Shown here piece after piece: positions 43,883 through 52,553 of a stretch of DNA of 64,000 bases. The stretch covers positions 434,001 through 498,000 of the forward strand of contig JACJYI010000003.1 in the NCBI GenBank assembly GCA_020636225.1. The letters run 5' to 3'. Each line of letters opens with the position of its first letter. Position 1 is the stretch's first letter. Made by a program: the position numbers and the translations under genes. Origin of the DNA: Lewinellaceae bacterium. GTDB lineage: Bacteria; Bacteroidota; Bacteroidia; Chitinophagales; Saprospiraceae. The notes beneath the pieces are model-generated. The model saw only the letters and a list, made by a program, of their open reading frames with translations. It was not told the origin of the DNA and did no database searches.

Positions 43883-45012
43883 TCCGGGAATCCCTGACCG
43901 AAATCCGACATACCCTGCATCAGTACCCTGATCTCTCGGGCGGAGAGCAGGCCACTGCAGAACGCATCTGTACCTGGCTGGCCCCTACCCGGCCGGATCG
44001 TCTGCATCGGGAGATCGGCGGACATGGAGTTCTGGCAATCTATGGAGATGAGTCACATCCGTTGATCCTCTTTCGCGCCGAGCTGGATGCCCTGCCCATC
44101 CAGGAGGCATCCAACCTGTCCTACCGCTCGGATTTTGCTGGCAAAGCCCACCTCTGTGGCCATGATGGCCACATGACCATGCTGATCGGCCTGGCCCGGC
44201 GTTGGCATGACCATCCGGTGGCGGGTGTCCGACTGGGGCTGATCCTTCAACCGGCTGAGGAGACCGGCCAGGGAGCAGCAGCCATGCTGGCAGACCCGAT
44301 CATGCAGGACCTCAAGCCGCATCGGGTCTTTGCCTGTCACAACATACCCGGGGAGGCACTGGGACACGTGCTCCTGCGCAAGGGGCCCATTACAGCGGCG
44401 GTCCATTCGACGGTACTGACCCTCAAGGGGCAGTCGTCCCATGCGGCCGAACCCCATCTGGCCCACAGTCCGAATCGGGCCATCGCCCAACTGCTGCTGG
44501 CAGCCGAATCGATGACCCGGGCAGATCGGACGGACCCGTCCTTTACCGTGGTGACTCCGATTCACACCCTGATCGGTGGGCAGGCATATGGCACAACGCC
44601 TGGCCAGGGAGAGATCCACTTGACCCTGCGGGCAGCGGATGACAATCGACTGGCGACACTGCAGACCCTCTTACTGGCCTATGCGAACAAATTGGCGGTG
44701 CAGGATCAACTGAACCTGGAACATACGATCCTGGAGGCGTTTCCGGCGTCCATCAATGACCCCGATGCCATCGACGAGGTCATCCTGGCGATCCAGGATG
44801 CTTCACTGGAGTTGAGCCATCTTCCGGCACCCTATGCCTGGGGCGAGGATATGGGCCACTTCCTGGCCACCTGGCCGGGAGCCCTGATCGGATTGGGATC
44901 CGGGGTCGATCTGTCCCCCCTCCATCATCCGGCGTATGATTTTCCCGATGACCTGCTGGACACCGGGATCGATCTCTTTTATCATCTTCTCCAGCGATAC
45001 CAGAAGTCATGA
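43879..45012 (+). CDS. M20D family amidohydrolase (N-acyl amino acid / hippurate hydrolase-like)
   Basis: 377 aa metallo-amidohydrolase. Motifs: ELDALPIQE, HLCGHDGHMTML (Cys and His metal ligands), ILQPAEETGQGAAAML (catalytic Glu), ACHNIPG and the lid-domain KGQSSHAAEPHLAHSPN. Members remove acyl groups from amino acids or cleave aminoacyl amides in the cytoplasm. The frame runs upstream into the symporter, but the family N-terminus begins at the ATG at 43879, overlapping the symporter stop. Its end overlaps the racemase start by 4 bp. Grouped with two racemases, it suggests breakdown of acylated or D-configured amino acids. Confidence 0.93.
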   Translation: MIRESLTEIRHTLHQYPDLSGGEQATAERICTWLAPTRPDRLHREIGGHGVLAIYGDESHPLILFRAELDALPIQEASNLSYRSDFAGKAHLCGHDGHMTMLIGLARRWHDHPVAGVRLGLILQPAEETGQGAAAMLADPIMQDLKPHRVFACHNIPGEALGHVLLRKGPITAAVHSTVLTLKGQSSHAAEPHLAHSPNRAIAQLLLAAESMTRADRTDPSFTVVTPIHTLIGGQAYGTTPGQGEIHLTLRAADDNRLATLQTLLLAYANKLAVQDQLNLEHTILEAFPASINDPDAIDEVILAIQDASLELSHLPAPYAWGEDMGHFLATWPGALIGLGSGVDLSPLHHPAYDFPDDLLDTGIDLFYHLLQRYQKS

Positions 45013-46181
45013 CCGGATTTCCCCATAGTACGTCTTATATCGAGTTGTCCCAGCAGGCCCTGGCGGCCAACCTGGCGTTCATACGATCCCGGTTGCAGGC
45101 GGATACACAGTTCTATTCAGTGGTGAAGGGCAATGCCTATGGGCATGGGATCCAGGAGTTTGTCACGATGGCCCGGGCATGTGGAGTGGAGCATTTTGCC
45201 ACCTTCAGTGCCGATGAGGCATGGAAGGTCGATCAGGTCGACGAGGGAGCGATCGATATCATGATCATGGGTATGCTCGACGATGATCAGCTGGCCTGGG
45301 CCGTCGATCAGGGACATGCTTTTTTTGTCTTCAACCAGCAGCGACTGGAGCAGGCTATGCACCTGGCCCGGCGCATGGGCAAGCCGGCCCGGATCCACCT
45401 GGAGCTGGAAACGGGAATGAACAGGACCGGCCTGGATCCCATTGATCTGGGATCTGCCATCCGGTTGATCAATGATCAGCCGTCATTGGTGGTCCTGGAG
45501 GGGTTGTGCACCCATCTGGCCGGTGCAGAAAGCATCGGGAATTATGTGCGGATCAAGAAACAGCATATCCAATTCAGGAAGCAGATCAAATCTGTGCTGT
45601 CCACCAGCCGGATCAAGCCTCGGACCATCCATGCGGCCTGTTCGGCCGCCATGTTGCGATACCCGTCTACGCATTGGGACCTGGTCCGCATCGGTATCCT
45701 GCAATACGGGTTCTTTCCCAGCAGGGAGACGTTTATCGAATACGTGACCCAGTCAGCTGAACCGGCTGAAGACCCATTGAGACGAATCATCAGCTGGAAG
45801 AGCCGGGTCATGGATGTGAAGTCTGTGCCGGTCGGCCAGTTTGTCGGCTACGGTTCTTCCTATCTGGCCAATGCCAACATCCGGGTTGCTCAGATACCGG
45901 TGGGATATGGACACGGGTACAGCCGGAATCTCAGTAACCAGGGCAGGGTACTCATCCGCGGGCATCGGGTCAATGTCGTCGGGATGGTGAATATGAACCT
46001 GATCCAGGTGGATGTCACGGAAGTGCCTGAAGTGGCCGTCGGTGATGAGGTGGTCCTGATCGGCCGTCAGGGTGAACAGGAGATCTCGGTATCTTCCTTC
46101 AGTGAGTTTTCCGATCAGATCAATTATGAACTACTAACGCGATTGCCGCCATCCATCGAGCGTCGCATCATCAAGGATTGA
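45009..46181 (+). CDS. Alanine racemase-like PLP enzyme, atypical
   Basis: 390 aa, fold type III PLP enzyme. The PLP lysine lies in SVVKGNAYGHG (Lys40) and the catalytic Tyr in VGYGSS (Tyr281). Two usually conserved Asp differ: GYADGY is here GYGHGY (299-304) and the CMD motif reads NMN (Asn330). Alanine racemase gives D-alanine for peptidoglycan, but these changes and the operon setting suggest another amino acid substrate or altered function. Its start overlaps the amidohydrolase stop (ATGA), and its stop is 3 bp before the next racemase. Confidence 0.85.
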   Translation: MTGFPHSTSYIELSQQALAANLAFIRSRLQADTQFYSVVKGNAYGHGIQEFVTMARACGVEHFATFSADEAWKVDQVDEGAIDIMIMGMLDDDQLAWAVDQGHAFFVFNQQRLEQAMHLARRMGKPARIHLELETGMNRTGLDPIDLGSAIRLINDQPSLVVLEGLCTHLAGAESIGNYVRIKKQHIQFRKQIKSVLSTSRIKPRTIHAACSAAMLRYPSTHWDLVRIGILQYGFFPSRETFIEYVTQSAEPAEDPLRRIISWKSRVMDVKSVPVGQFVGYGSSYLANANIRVAQIPVGYGHGYSRNLSNQGRVLIRGHRVNVVGMVNMNLIQVDVTEVPEVAVGDEVVLIGRQGEQEISVSSFSEFSDQINYELLTRLPPSIERRIIKD

Positions 46182-46184
46182 GTC

Positions 46185-47255
46185 ATGGCGTACATTGAAC
46201 TGAACAGCAGCAAACTGCAGCACAATTTCCGCTTCCTGGACGACCTCTTCAGGCGGGAAGGGATCGAATGGGCCGTGGTCACCAAATTGTTGTGCGGTCA
46301 CCCGGCCTATTTGAAAGAAGTGTTGGACCTGGGCGTAGAGGAGGTTTGCGACAGTCGGCTGAGCAACCTGAAGATGATCAAGAAGATCCGTCCGGAGGTG
46401 CAGACCGTGTATATCAAGCCCCCGGCAAAGCGTCTGGTGGAAAGTATTGTTCGCTTTGCCGACGTCAGCTTCAATTCGGAGACGGAAACGATCCGCATGC
46501 TGTCTGAAGAAGCCGGACGCCAGGGCAAGGTCCACAAGGTGACCATCATGATCGAATTGGGAGACCTTCGGGAAGGGATCATGGGAGAGAACCTGCTGGC
46601 ATTCTATGAGCAGGTGTTCGAGCTGCCCCATATCGAGGTCGTGGCCATTGGTACCAATCTGAATTGTCTGCACGGAGTTATGCCTTCCGAGGACAAGCTC
46701 ATCCAGTTGTGTTTGTACAAGCAGCTGATCGAGAGTCGTTTTGATCGCAAGATCCCGTATATCACGGGAGGGACATCCGTGGTCCTGCCCCTGTTGCGCC
46801 AGCATCGCGTACCAAAAGGGATCAACCATTTTCGCATTGGGGAGGCCCTGTTCTTCGGGAATGACCTGTTCACTGGTGGTCCGGTGCCGGAAATGGAGCA
46901 GGAAGTGTTCAAATTGTATTCGGAGATCATTGAAATTACGGAAAAACCGGTTGTTCCGACAGGAATGTTGGCTGAGAATCCGTCAGGTAATACCTTTGAG
47001 ATCGAACCGGACGATTACGGCCGGACCAGTTACCGAGCTATCCTGGATATTGGCCTGCTGGATATACCCACTCAGTTCCTGAAACCGGTGGATCCTCAGT
47101 TGGAAATCGTCAATGCCAGTTCGGACATGCTCATTCTTGACCTTGGTGAAGACCATGGCAGATATGAGGTGGGGCATCTGGTCGAATTCGATCTGGTCTA
47201 TATGGGCGCCCTCGGGCTCCTGAATTCGAAGTATATCGACAAGAAAACAGTTTAG
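46185..47255 (+). CDS. Alanine/ornithine racemase family PLP enzyme
   Basis: 356 aa. N-terminal PLP barrel with the lysine in VVTKLLCGHPAYL (Lys34), then RLSNLKMIKKI, TIMIELGDLREG and YITGGTSVVLPLLRQ, typical of the alanine/ornithine racemase group related to YhfX and ornithine racemase. It probably racemises an amino acid in the cytoplasm, with substrate uncertain. It is the last gene of a tightly packed operon with the symporter, amidohydrolase and the first racemase; a cold-shock gene follows 18 bp later. Confidence 0.85.
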   Translation: MAYIELNSSKLQHNFRFLDDLFRREGIEWAVVTKLLCGHPAYLKEVLDLGVEEVCDSRLSNLKMIKKIRPEVQTVYIKPPAKRLVESIVRFADVSFNSETETIRMLSEEAGRQGKVHKVTIMIELGDLREGIMGENLLAFYEQVFELPHIEVVAIGTNLNCLHGVMPSEDKLIQLCLYKQLIESRFDRKIPYITGGTSVVLPLLRQHRVPKGINHFRIGEALFFGNDLFTGGPVPEMEQEVFKLYSEIIEITEKPVVPTGMLAENPSGNTFEIEPDDYGRTSYRAILDIGLLDIPTQFLKPVDPQLEIVNASSDMLILDLGEDHGRYEVGHLVEFDLVYMGALGLLNSKYIDKKTV

Positions 47256-47273
47256 ACAACGCAAATCAGAATT

Positions 47274-47555
47274 ATGGCAAATGTGCTGAATTGGTTAAAA
47301 GGCCTCTTTTCTTCTACATCTTCTCCTTCCGGAAATGGAAGCCAGGCCGGTTTGACCGGCGATACGAAAACAGGGACCATCACTTTTTTCAACTGGACAA
47401 AAGGTTACGGGTTCATTGAATGCCCCGGTATCGAAGGAAGGATCTTCCTGCACCGAACCAAGATCAAGGGACGGGCAAAGGTCGGCGACGAGGTCCGTTT
47501 CGAGTTGGGCAAGAACAACAAGGGACTCTTTGCCAAGAAGGCAGAGATCATCTGA
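47274..47555 (+). CDS. Cold-shock domain protein
   Basis: 93 aa. A cold-shock OB-fold domain from about residue 32 to the end (GTITFFNWTKGYGFIEC is the RNP1-like part, then IFLHRTKIKG). The N-terminal 30 residues are a Ser/Gly-rich extension. It binds single-stranded RNA or DNA; the RNP1 motif KGYGFI is close to canonical. Short gap to the racemase gene; it may be partly co-transcribed. Confidence 0.9.
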   Translation: MANVLNWLKGLFSSTSSPSGNGSQAGLTGDTKTGTITFFNWTKGYGFIECPGIEGRIFLHRTKIKGRAKVGDEVRFELGKNNKGLFAKKAEII

Positions 47556-47560
47556 GCACT

Positions 47561-47968
47561 TCAACACCAGACCAGGATCGCTGGCCCCCCGGATTCTCCA
47601 TAGACAAATGCCAGTTGATCCCATTTGCGGGCGATGCGGAGGGCATCATCCTTGGAGATGCCGACCACCAGCAGACTTTCTTCCGCCTGCCAGCCAGGAT
47701 CTGGAGGTAACCCTCTTCCCGGACCGATGAGGTACGCTGCCAGGTCCTGGACCAAACCATTCATTCGCATCTTGTTGTCAGCGTCGGACAAGAGGTTCGA
47801 TTGTGGATTCCAGGCCGTCAGGAATGCCCACGAAGAGGCATCCCGGCCGGCGAGCCATTCATCCAGCCGGGGATGGGTCTGTCCGATCCGGATGGACAGC
47901 GGAGGCTCATCCACCATGTAGGTAGTCTGCAAATAGGCAAGACGAAGCTTTGGGTCAGGAACGGTCAT
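47561..47968 (-). CDS. DUF3293 domain protein
   Basis: 135 aa. Family features: SWAFLTAWNPQSNLLSDADN, the Pro/Gly-rich segment PPDPGWQAEESLLVVGIS and AFVYGESGGPAILV. DUF3293 proteins are small, mostly bacterial, with no known role. The start is placed at the ATG at 47968 (MTVPDPKLRL) rather than an upstream TTG at 48034, which would overlap the divergent regulator's promoter. Convergent with the cold-shock gene and divergent from the LytTR gene at 48046. Confidence 0.8.
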   Translation of the reverse strand: MTVPDPKLRLAYLQTTYMVDEPPLSIRIGQTHPRLDEWLAGRDASSWAFLTAWNPQSNLLSDADNKMRMNGLVQDLAAYLIGPGRGLPPDPGWQAEESLLVVGISKDDALRIARKWDQLAFVYGESGGPAILVWC

Positions 47969-48045
47969 TCCGATCGAATGAACACCCAAGATCGGGATGA
48001 CCACCGATATTTTGTCGATTTTCGCAGCGGACAATCCATTCCTTC

Positions 48046-48885
48046 ATGTCATCCATCTGGCAACAACGACTTCGCCCGAATACTCCCCGGGACTTTTATC
48101 GGGGAATGTTCGTTTTGGGCGTGACGGTCGTCCTGATCCTGGTCCTGTTTCAGCCATTCGGTACGGCTGCCTTCCAGCATACAGCCAAGTATGTCTTCCT
48201 GGCCGGTTATGGATTGGCCATTGTGGTGGCTGCCATCATCTATTATGAAACGGTCAGCAGAATGGCTCCCCGATGGCTGGACCATCGGCCCTGGACCCTC
48301 GGCAGGGAGATCGGGTTCCTGTTGCCACTGGTGATCTTCTGCATCACGGCGACCTGGCTGTATCGCTGGGCGATGCTGGGCGGCACCCTGTCTCTGTACG
48401 GCTATCTCTATTATCTCGGCATTGCCCTGGCCACATCCATCTTTCCCCTGGCCCTGGTATTGACGGCCAGGATCATGGGCAGCCAGGCCTGGCTCGCCAG
48501 GATGGCCCTGGAGCAACACCAGGAGGATATGCCGGAGACCCTGACCCTGTACGGGGAGAACCAGTCCGAACAGATCACCTGTTACCTCGCCGAGTTGATG
48601 TACATCCAGGCCGCTGACAACTATGCGGAGATCCACCTGGCCAAATCAGACGGGACCCAGCGCCATGTACTGCGAGCCAGCCTGAAGGACCTGGAGGATC
48701 AGCTGTCAGACCGGCCCTTCCTTCGGGTGCATCGATCGTTTTTAGTCAATCTGGCCAATGTCGCCGAACTGGAGGGGCGGTCACCCGCCTATCAGTTGCG
48801 ATTGTACCAGATGGATACCCGTATTCCTGTTTCCCGATCAAAGGTCGGCGCGATCCGGCACTATCTGGCCAGCCGGCCGGTCTGA
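48046..48885 (+). CDS. Membrane-bound LytTR-domain transcription regulator
   Basis: 279 aa. Four predicted helices in the first 150 residues (VTVVLILVLF, YGLAIVVAAIIYY, FLLPLVIFCITATWL and one near 125-145), then a linker and a C-terminal LytTR DNA-binding domain: LMYIQAADNYAEIHL, FLRVHRSFLVN, and VSRSKVGAIRHYL. Bacteroidota carry many such membrane-anchored LytTR regulators whose signal is unknown. The domain binds inverted or direct repeats in DNA. It is followed by unrelated membrane protease genes. Confidence 0.9.
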   Translation: MSSIWQQRLRPNTPRDFYRGMFVLGVTVVLILVLFQPFGTAAFQHTAKYVFLAGYGLAIVVAAIIYYETVSRMAPRWLDHRPWTLGREIGFLLPLVIFCITATWLYRWAMLGGTLSLYGYLYYLGIALATSIFPLALVLTARIMGSQAWLARMALEQHQEDMPETLTLYGENQSEQITCYLAELMYIQAADNYAEIHLAKSDGTQRHVLRASLKDLEDQLSDRPFLRVHRSFLVNLANVAELEGRSPAYQLRLYQMDTRIPVSRSKVGAIRHYLASRPV

Positions 48886-49079
48886 TCCTCGCCCCGCGAT
48901 CCGACGGTTCGCCCCTGAGCGGCCTCTGCCATTCACCCCTGGATCCGACCGATCATCCCGGCGGGTTGCCATTCGTCCCGGGACCCGACCCCTGGCCCCT
49001 TCCCGCTTTTACCTGCATCCAGGGCCCTTCATCTTTGGTGTGTTCTTGTCGATCAACATTCACAAACACACAACCGATC

Positions 49080-49886
49080 ATGAAACATTCAACGACGTTC
49101 ATCACAGTCATTACCCTGGTGGCCTGGGTGCTGTCCAGTTATTTCATGCCCACTGTCCACACCGATTTTCCCCTGATCAACTACCTATTCAGGGTCGCCT
49201 TTCCCTTAGCCACTCTCAGCCTGGCCCTTTTGCTGATCCACCGCCACACCAACCTGGCAGCGGTATGGGGGCTGGCTGCTGACCATCGCCTGGCCTTACG
49301 GAAGGCTTTCCTGTTCTGTCTGCCCATGCTGATCGGCTATGGGGTCATGGCCAACCTGAACATCCATGCCTCCTGGCGGGCGGTTGCCTGGACGATCATC
49401 CTGGCCCCTGTCCTGGAGGAACTGGTCTTCCGTGGTTTCCTGTTTGGTCAGCTGTTTCGATTTGCCGGTTGGGGCTTCATTCCTGCCGGCCTCATCAATG
49501 CCCTGGTGTTCGGGGCCCTCCACCTCTACCAGGCCAGCGACCTGCTGAGTGCCATCGGGATCTTTTCCGTCACCGCTATGGGGGGAATGTGGTTCGCCTG
49601 GCTGTACATCGAATGGGATCGGAACCTGTGGGTGCCCCTCTTCATGCATATGCTGATGAATGCCTGGTGGACGCTCTTCGCTGCCGGGACAGATGCCGCA
49701 GGAGGATGGGAGGCCAATCTCTTCAGAGGCTTGACCATCGCCATTTCGGTCATCGTGACCATTCGTCGCAACAAGACCAATGGCGGCCCACGCATCACCC
49801 GGGAAAACCTCTGGAGGAATCCTGCCGAACCAATGGGGATATCCCAGCCTATGGCATCATCCACGCCATCGTTTCTTCACGCCTGA
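49080..49886 (+). CDS. CPBP family intramembrane metalloprotease
   Basis: 268 aa, about seven membrane helices. The Abi/CPBP catalytic motifs are EELVFRGFLFG (EExxxR) and FGALHLYQA plus FMHMLMNAWW, which carry the Glu, Arg, His and Asn residues of the family. Members cleave membrane substrates or act in self-protection and secretion. The start at 49080 (MKHSTTF) opens a membrane helix; an upstream frame from 48966 is unlikely. The stop lies 8 bp before the next gene. Confidence 0.88.
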   Translation: MKHSTTFITVITLVAWVLSSYFMPTVHTDFPLINYLFRVAFPLATLSLALLLIHRHTNLAAVWGLAADHRLALRKAFLFCLPMLIGYGVMANLNIHASWRAVAWTIILAPVLEELVFRGFLFGQLFRFAGWGFIPAGLINALVFGALHLYQASDLLSAIGIFSVTAMGGMWFAWLYIEWDRNLWVPLFMHMLMNAWWTLFAAGTDAAGGWEANLFRGLTIAISVIVTIRRNKTNGGPRITRENLWRNPAEPMGISQPMASSTPSFLHA

Positions 49887-49894
49887 AATCCTGG

Positions 49895-50482
49895 ATGATG
49901 CAACAGTTACTTCGCACCGCCGGCATGATCCTGATCGCCTATTCTGCCCTGTACAGTGCCATCTGGCTGCACGAGCTGGGGCATGCCCTGGTCTTCCAGG
50001 CCTATGGCTGTAATGAATACCTTCTGGATGTGGTCGTTCCCTGGCATTTCGCGAACGCCAATCCGGGGCCGCTGGATCCGGATTGTCTGAACGCCCTGTC
50101 GACCGAATCGCTGTTCCTCGGGGGCATGGGGGGGATCATGATGAATATCCTTCTGGCTATCAGTACCTACTTCTTCTGGAAACAAACCGCTGCCGGACCC
50201 CTCCGCCAATGGCTGCTGTTCTTCGGCATCAGCCATTTGCTGGAAGTGGCCACCTATCTGACCATCAGCAATATCCTGCCGATGTCCGACATGATCTCTG
50301 TCCAGGAATACGAACCGCTGCTGCGCATACCTCTCTTCTTGGCGGGCGTGCTGATGATCTGGTTGATCATCCGATGGATCCGGCAGGCTCCAGTCCCATT
50401 GAAGCCCGCGCTGGGCTGGTTCAGTCTGTGTACGGCCCTGAGCATGGGTGGCCTGCGGCTGGTCTTCACATACTTCGCGTAA
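49895..50482 (+). CDS. Membrane protein with HExxH zinc-protease motif
   Basis: 195 aa, five or six membrane helices. An HExxH motif (HELGH, about residue 26) lies within or next to a membrane helix, as in M50-type proteases; a downstream acidic ligand cannot be assigned with confidence. It is much shorter than S2P proteases. It begins 8 bp after the CPBP gene, so the two are probably co-transcribed. The role is unknown, possibly membrane protein processing. Confidence 0.6.
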   Translation: MMQQLLRTAGMILIAYSALYSAIWLHELGHALVFQAYGCNEYLLDVVVPWHFANANPGPLDPDCLNALSTESLFLGGMGGIMMNILLAISTYFFWKQTAAGPLRQWLLFFGISHLLEVATYLTISNILPMSDMISVQEYEPLLRIPLFLAGVLMIWLIIRWIRQAPVPLKPALGWFSLCTALSMGGLRLVFTYFA

Positions 50483-50493
50483 ACATTGGTCCA

Positions 50494-51345
50494 ATGAAAC
50501 AGACAATTCATGCCATCGGATGGAGTTTGATCTTCCTGCTGGGTAGCCTGATCGCTCAGGCCCAGACAACCGTGCTGGAGGGGCGGGTGATCGATGCCGG
50601 CACCGGACAGGGGCTGGCCTATGTGAACATCGGCCTGATCGGCACATCGACTGGAACGGTCAGTGATCAGGAGGGGAACTATTATCTGGAATTTCCGGCC
50701 GAGGTTGACCTGCCGGTTCGGTTTTCCCATGTGGGATACCAATCCTGTGAGCATACGGTGGCCTTGCTCCAGGCAGAACGGGTCGTGAGCTTAGACGAGG
50801 AACCGTTGGATCTGCCGGAGTTGATCGTGAGGCCCTGGAGTGAGCCGAAGCGGTATGGATCCGTACGGGGGACCTATCGGACCCAAGTGAATCTTGCCCT
50901 GGCCAAGCGACCTGACCAGAACCTGGGAGCGGCCATTGGCAGGGTGTTCCATCTGGAACGTAGTGTACTGCTGGATTCGGTGTTCTTCTTTGTGGCGACC
51001 AATGATTTTGATTCGGTGACCTTCAGGCTGCAATTCTATTCCGTACGGAAGGGGCGTCCGGATCGACCGATCACGACGCAGCCGGTGCTGGTTCCGGTAA
51101 CCGGTCAGCAACGAGGTTGGATCAAGGTGCCATTGCGTCATTTGCAGATCGGCACGGAACAGGATGTGATGGTGGTCCTGGAGTGGGTGGATGCCGGCGC
51201 GAAGGGAGGACGATTGTCTCTGCCAGTCCATTTCCCTGCCATTGGTCAATCACATTACTACCGGTATGGCGCCCAGAACCGTTGGAAACGATTCCGATCC
51301 ATGGAGACTCCGATCCTCCTGCATGTCCTGGAGGAGAGGCAATAA
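50494..51345 (+). CDS. Exported protein with carboxypeptidase-regulatory-like domain
   Basis: 283 aa, signal peptide (AIGWSLIFLLGSLIAQAQT). Residues 25-105 form a CarboxypepD_reg-like beta sandwich (VLEGRVIDAGTGQGLAYVNI, TVSDQEGNYYL, HVGYQSCEHTV), common in Bacteroidota surface proteins. The rest (about 130-283) has no known domain. The CPBP, HExxH and this gene run in the same direction with short gaps, so they may form one unit. Likely periplasmic or outer membrane. Confidence 0.8.
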   Translation: MKQTIHAIGWSLIFLLGSLIAQAQTTVLEGRVIDAGTGQGLAYVNIGLIGTSTGTVSDQEGNYYLEFPAEVDLPVRFSHVGYQSCEHTVALLQAERVVSLDEEPLDLPELIVRPWSEPKRYGSVRGTYRTQVNLALAKRPDQNLGAAIGRVFHLERSVLLDSVFFFVATNDFDSVTFRLQFYSVRKGRPDRPITTQPVLVPVTGQQRGWIKVPLRHLQIGTEQDVMVVLEWVDAGAKGGRLSLPVHFPAIGQSHYYRYGAQNRWKRFRSMETPILLHVLEERQ

Positions 51346-51611
51346 GCAAATAGCCGGCCCACCCGGGCCGCTGGCGGTTTTTGGGACAACATGTAGCCGC
51401 CGGATGAACCGGCCGACCCGAAGGTACGAAAGCATGACGATTCATCCTTATATCTAGTGGCCTGATTCTTAATCTGGTGTTGTGATGTTGTCTTCCATCG
51501 GCAGCTTGGCGTGGCGAGCTGTTTCTGTGGCGACCTGCTCGTATCTTTGGACCGCCGTATACATGTCCACCAGATGTGGACATTGTACCTTGTCCGCTTC
51601 CATACCTTCAT

Positions 51612-52073
51612 ATGATCCAGACCTCCTTCGCGCTGATGCGCCAGACACGCACCAATTTCCTCCAGATGGTCCACCCGTTGTCCATCGATCAACTGAACCG
51701 GATCCCTCCCGGATTCGGGAACAACCTGGTCTGGAATTTCGGGCATATGGTGGTGACCCTGCCGTTGCTGACCTATGGCCTGTCCGGATTGCCCATTCCC
51801 CTGGATGAGGGGATGGTCGGGATGTATCGTCGTGGATCCAGCCCAGAAGGGCCCGTGAGCCGGGAGCATTGGGAGCACTTGCAGCTGTTGTCCGAGGAAT
51901 CGCTTGCAGGGGTTCAGGCCGACTACGAGGCCGGAGTCTTCCAGGCATATCAACCCTATACCACGACGTATGGAGCCAGGTTGCAATCAGTGGACGATGC
52001 CATCCGGTTTGCGCCCGTCCATGAGGGACTGCACCTGGGGTATGCCATGGCCATGGTTAAATCCATCGTGTAG
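51612..52073 (+). CDS. DinB family protein
   Basis: 153 aa four-helix bundle of the DinB superfamily. The metal-ligand histidines appear in WNFGHMV near residue 45 and HEGLHLGYAM near residue 143. DinB relatives include thiol-dependent transferases and isomerases; this one cannot be placed further. The ATG at 51612 begins the first helix; an in-frame GTG at 51576 is less likely. Confidence 0.85.
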   Translation: MIQTSFALMRQTRTNFLQMVHPLSIDQLNRIPPGFGNNLVWNFGHMVVTLPLLTYGLSGLPIPLDEGMVGMYRRGSSPEGPVSREHWEHLQLLSEESLAGVQADYEAGVFQAYQPYTTTYGARLQSVDDAIRFAPVHEGLHLGYAMAMVKSIV

Positions 52074-52176
52074 TCGACCATTTCCACATCCTTCCTGTCC
52101 TGAATTTTGCCATTCAGGTTTTTGTCCGGACCTTACCACCCGGTCGTCGATTGGCCGAAGACAAAAAACCTCTAGG

Positions 52177-52527
52177 ATGAACAACGGTGAACACACCATG
52201 GACGAACGGTTTGAAGAACTGCGGAACCGGTTGAAGGAACTGACGGAAATGCCGCAGTTGGCCGAGACGCCGTTCCGGTTCCTGGCCCTGATCGGCCAGC
52301 ATGAATCCAATCCCGAAGCACCGGACAATCCCTTCCTCAATGGCGAGATGTATTCGGCAGCCGATGTCGAGGATCTCGGCGACATGCTGGGCATGCTGGT
52401 CAATGCGGTCCTGGAAAATCATGAGGACCATCCGGAAGCCCAGCGGTACCTGATCGAGTGTGTCCTGGAGAGCATGCGGGATTACCTCGATTTCGAGGAA
52501 GATGAGGACATGGATGACGACGAATAG
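52177..52527 (+). CDS. Small acidic protein, function unknown
   Basis: 116 aa, very acidic, with a C-terminal DFEEDEDMDDDE tail; no signal peptide and no recognised domain. It appears mostly helical. A second in-frame ATG at 52198 is possible. Convergent with the rmuC gene, whose stop lies 27 bp further on. Confidence 0.6.
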   Translation: MNNGEHTMDERFEELRNRLKELTEMPQLAETPFRFLALIGQHESNPEAPDNPFLNGEMYSAADVEDLGDMLGMLVNAVLENHEDHPEAQRYLIECVLESMRDYLDFEEDEDMDDDE

Positions 52528-52553
52528 GTGGTTCCGGATGGGTTGACCCTCGA

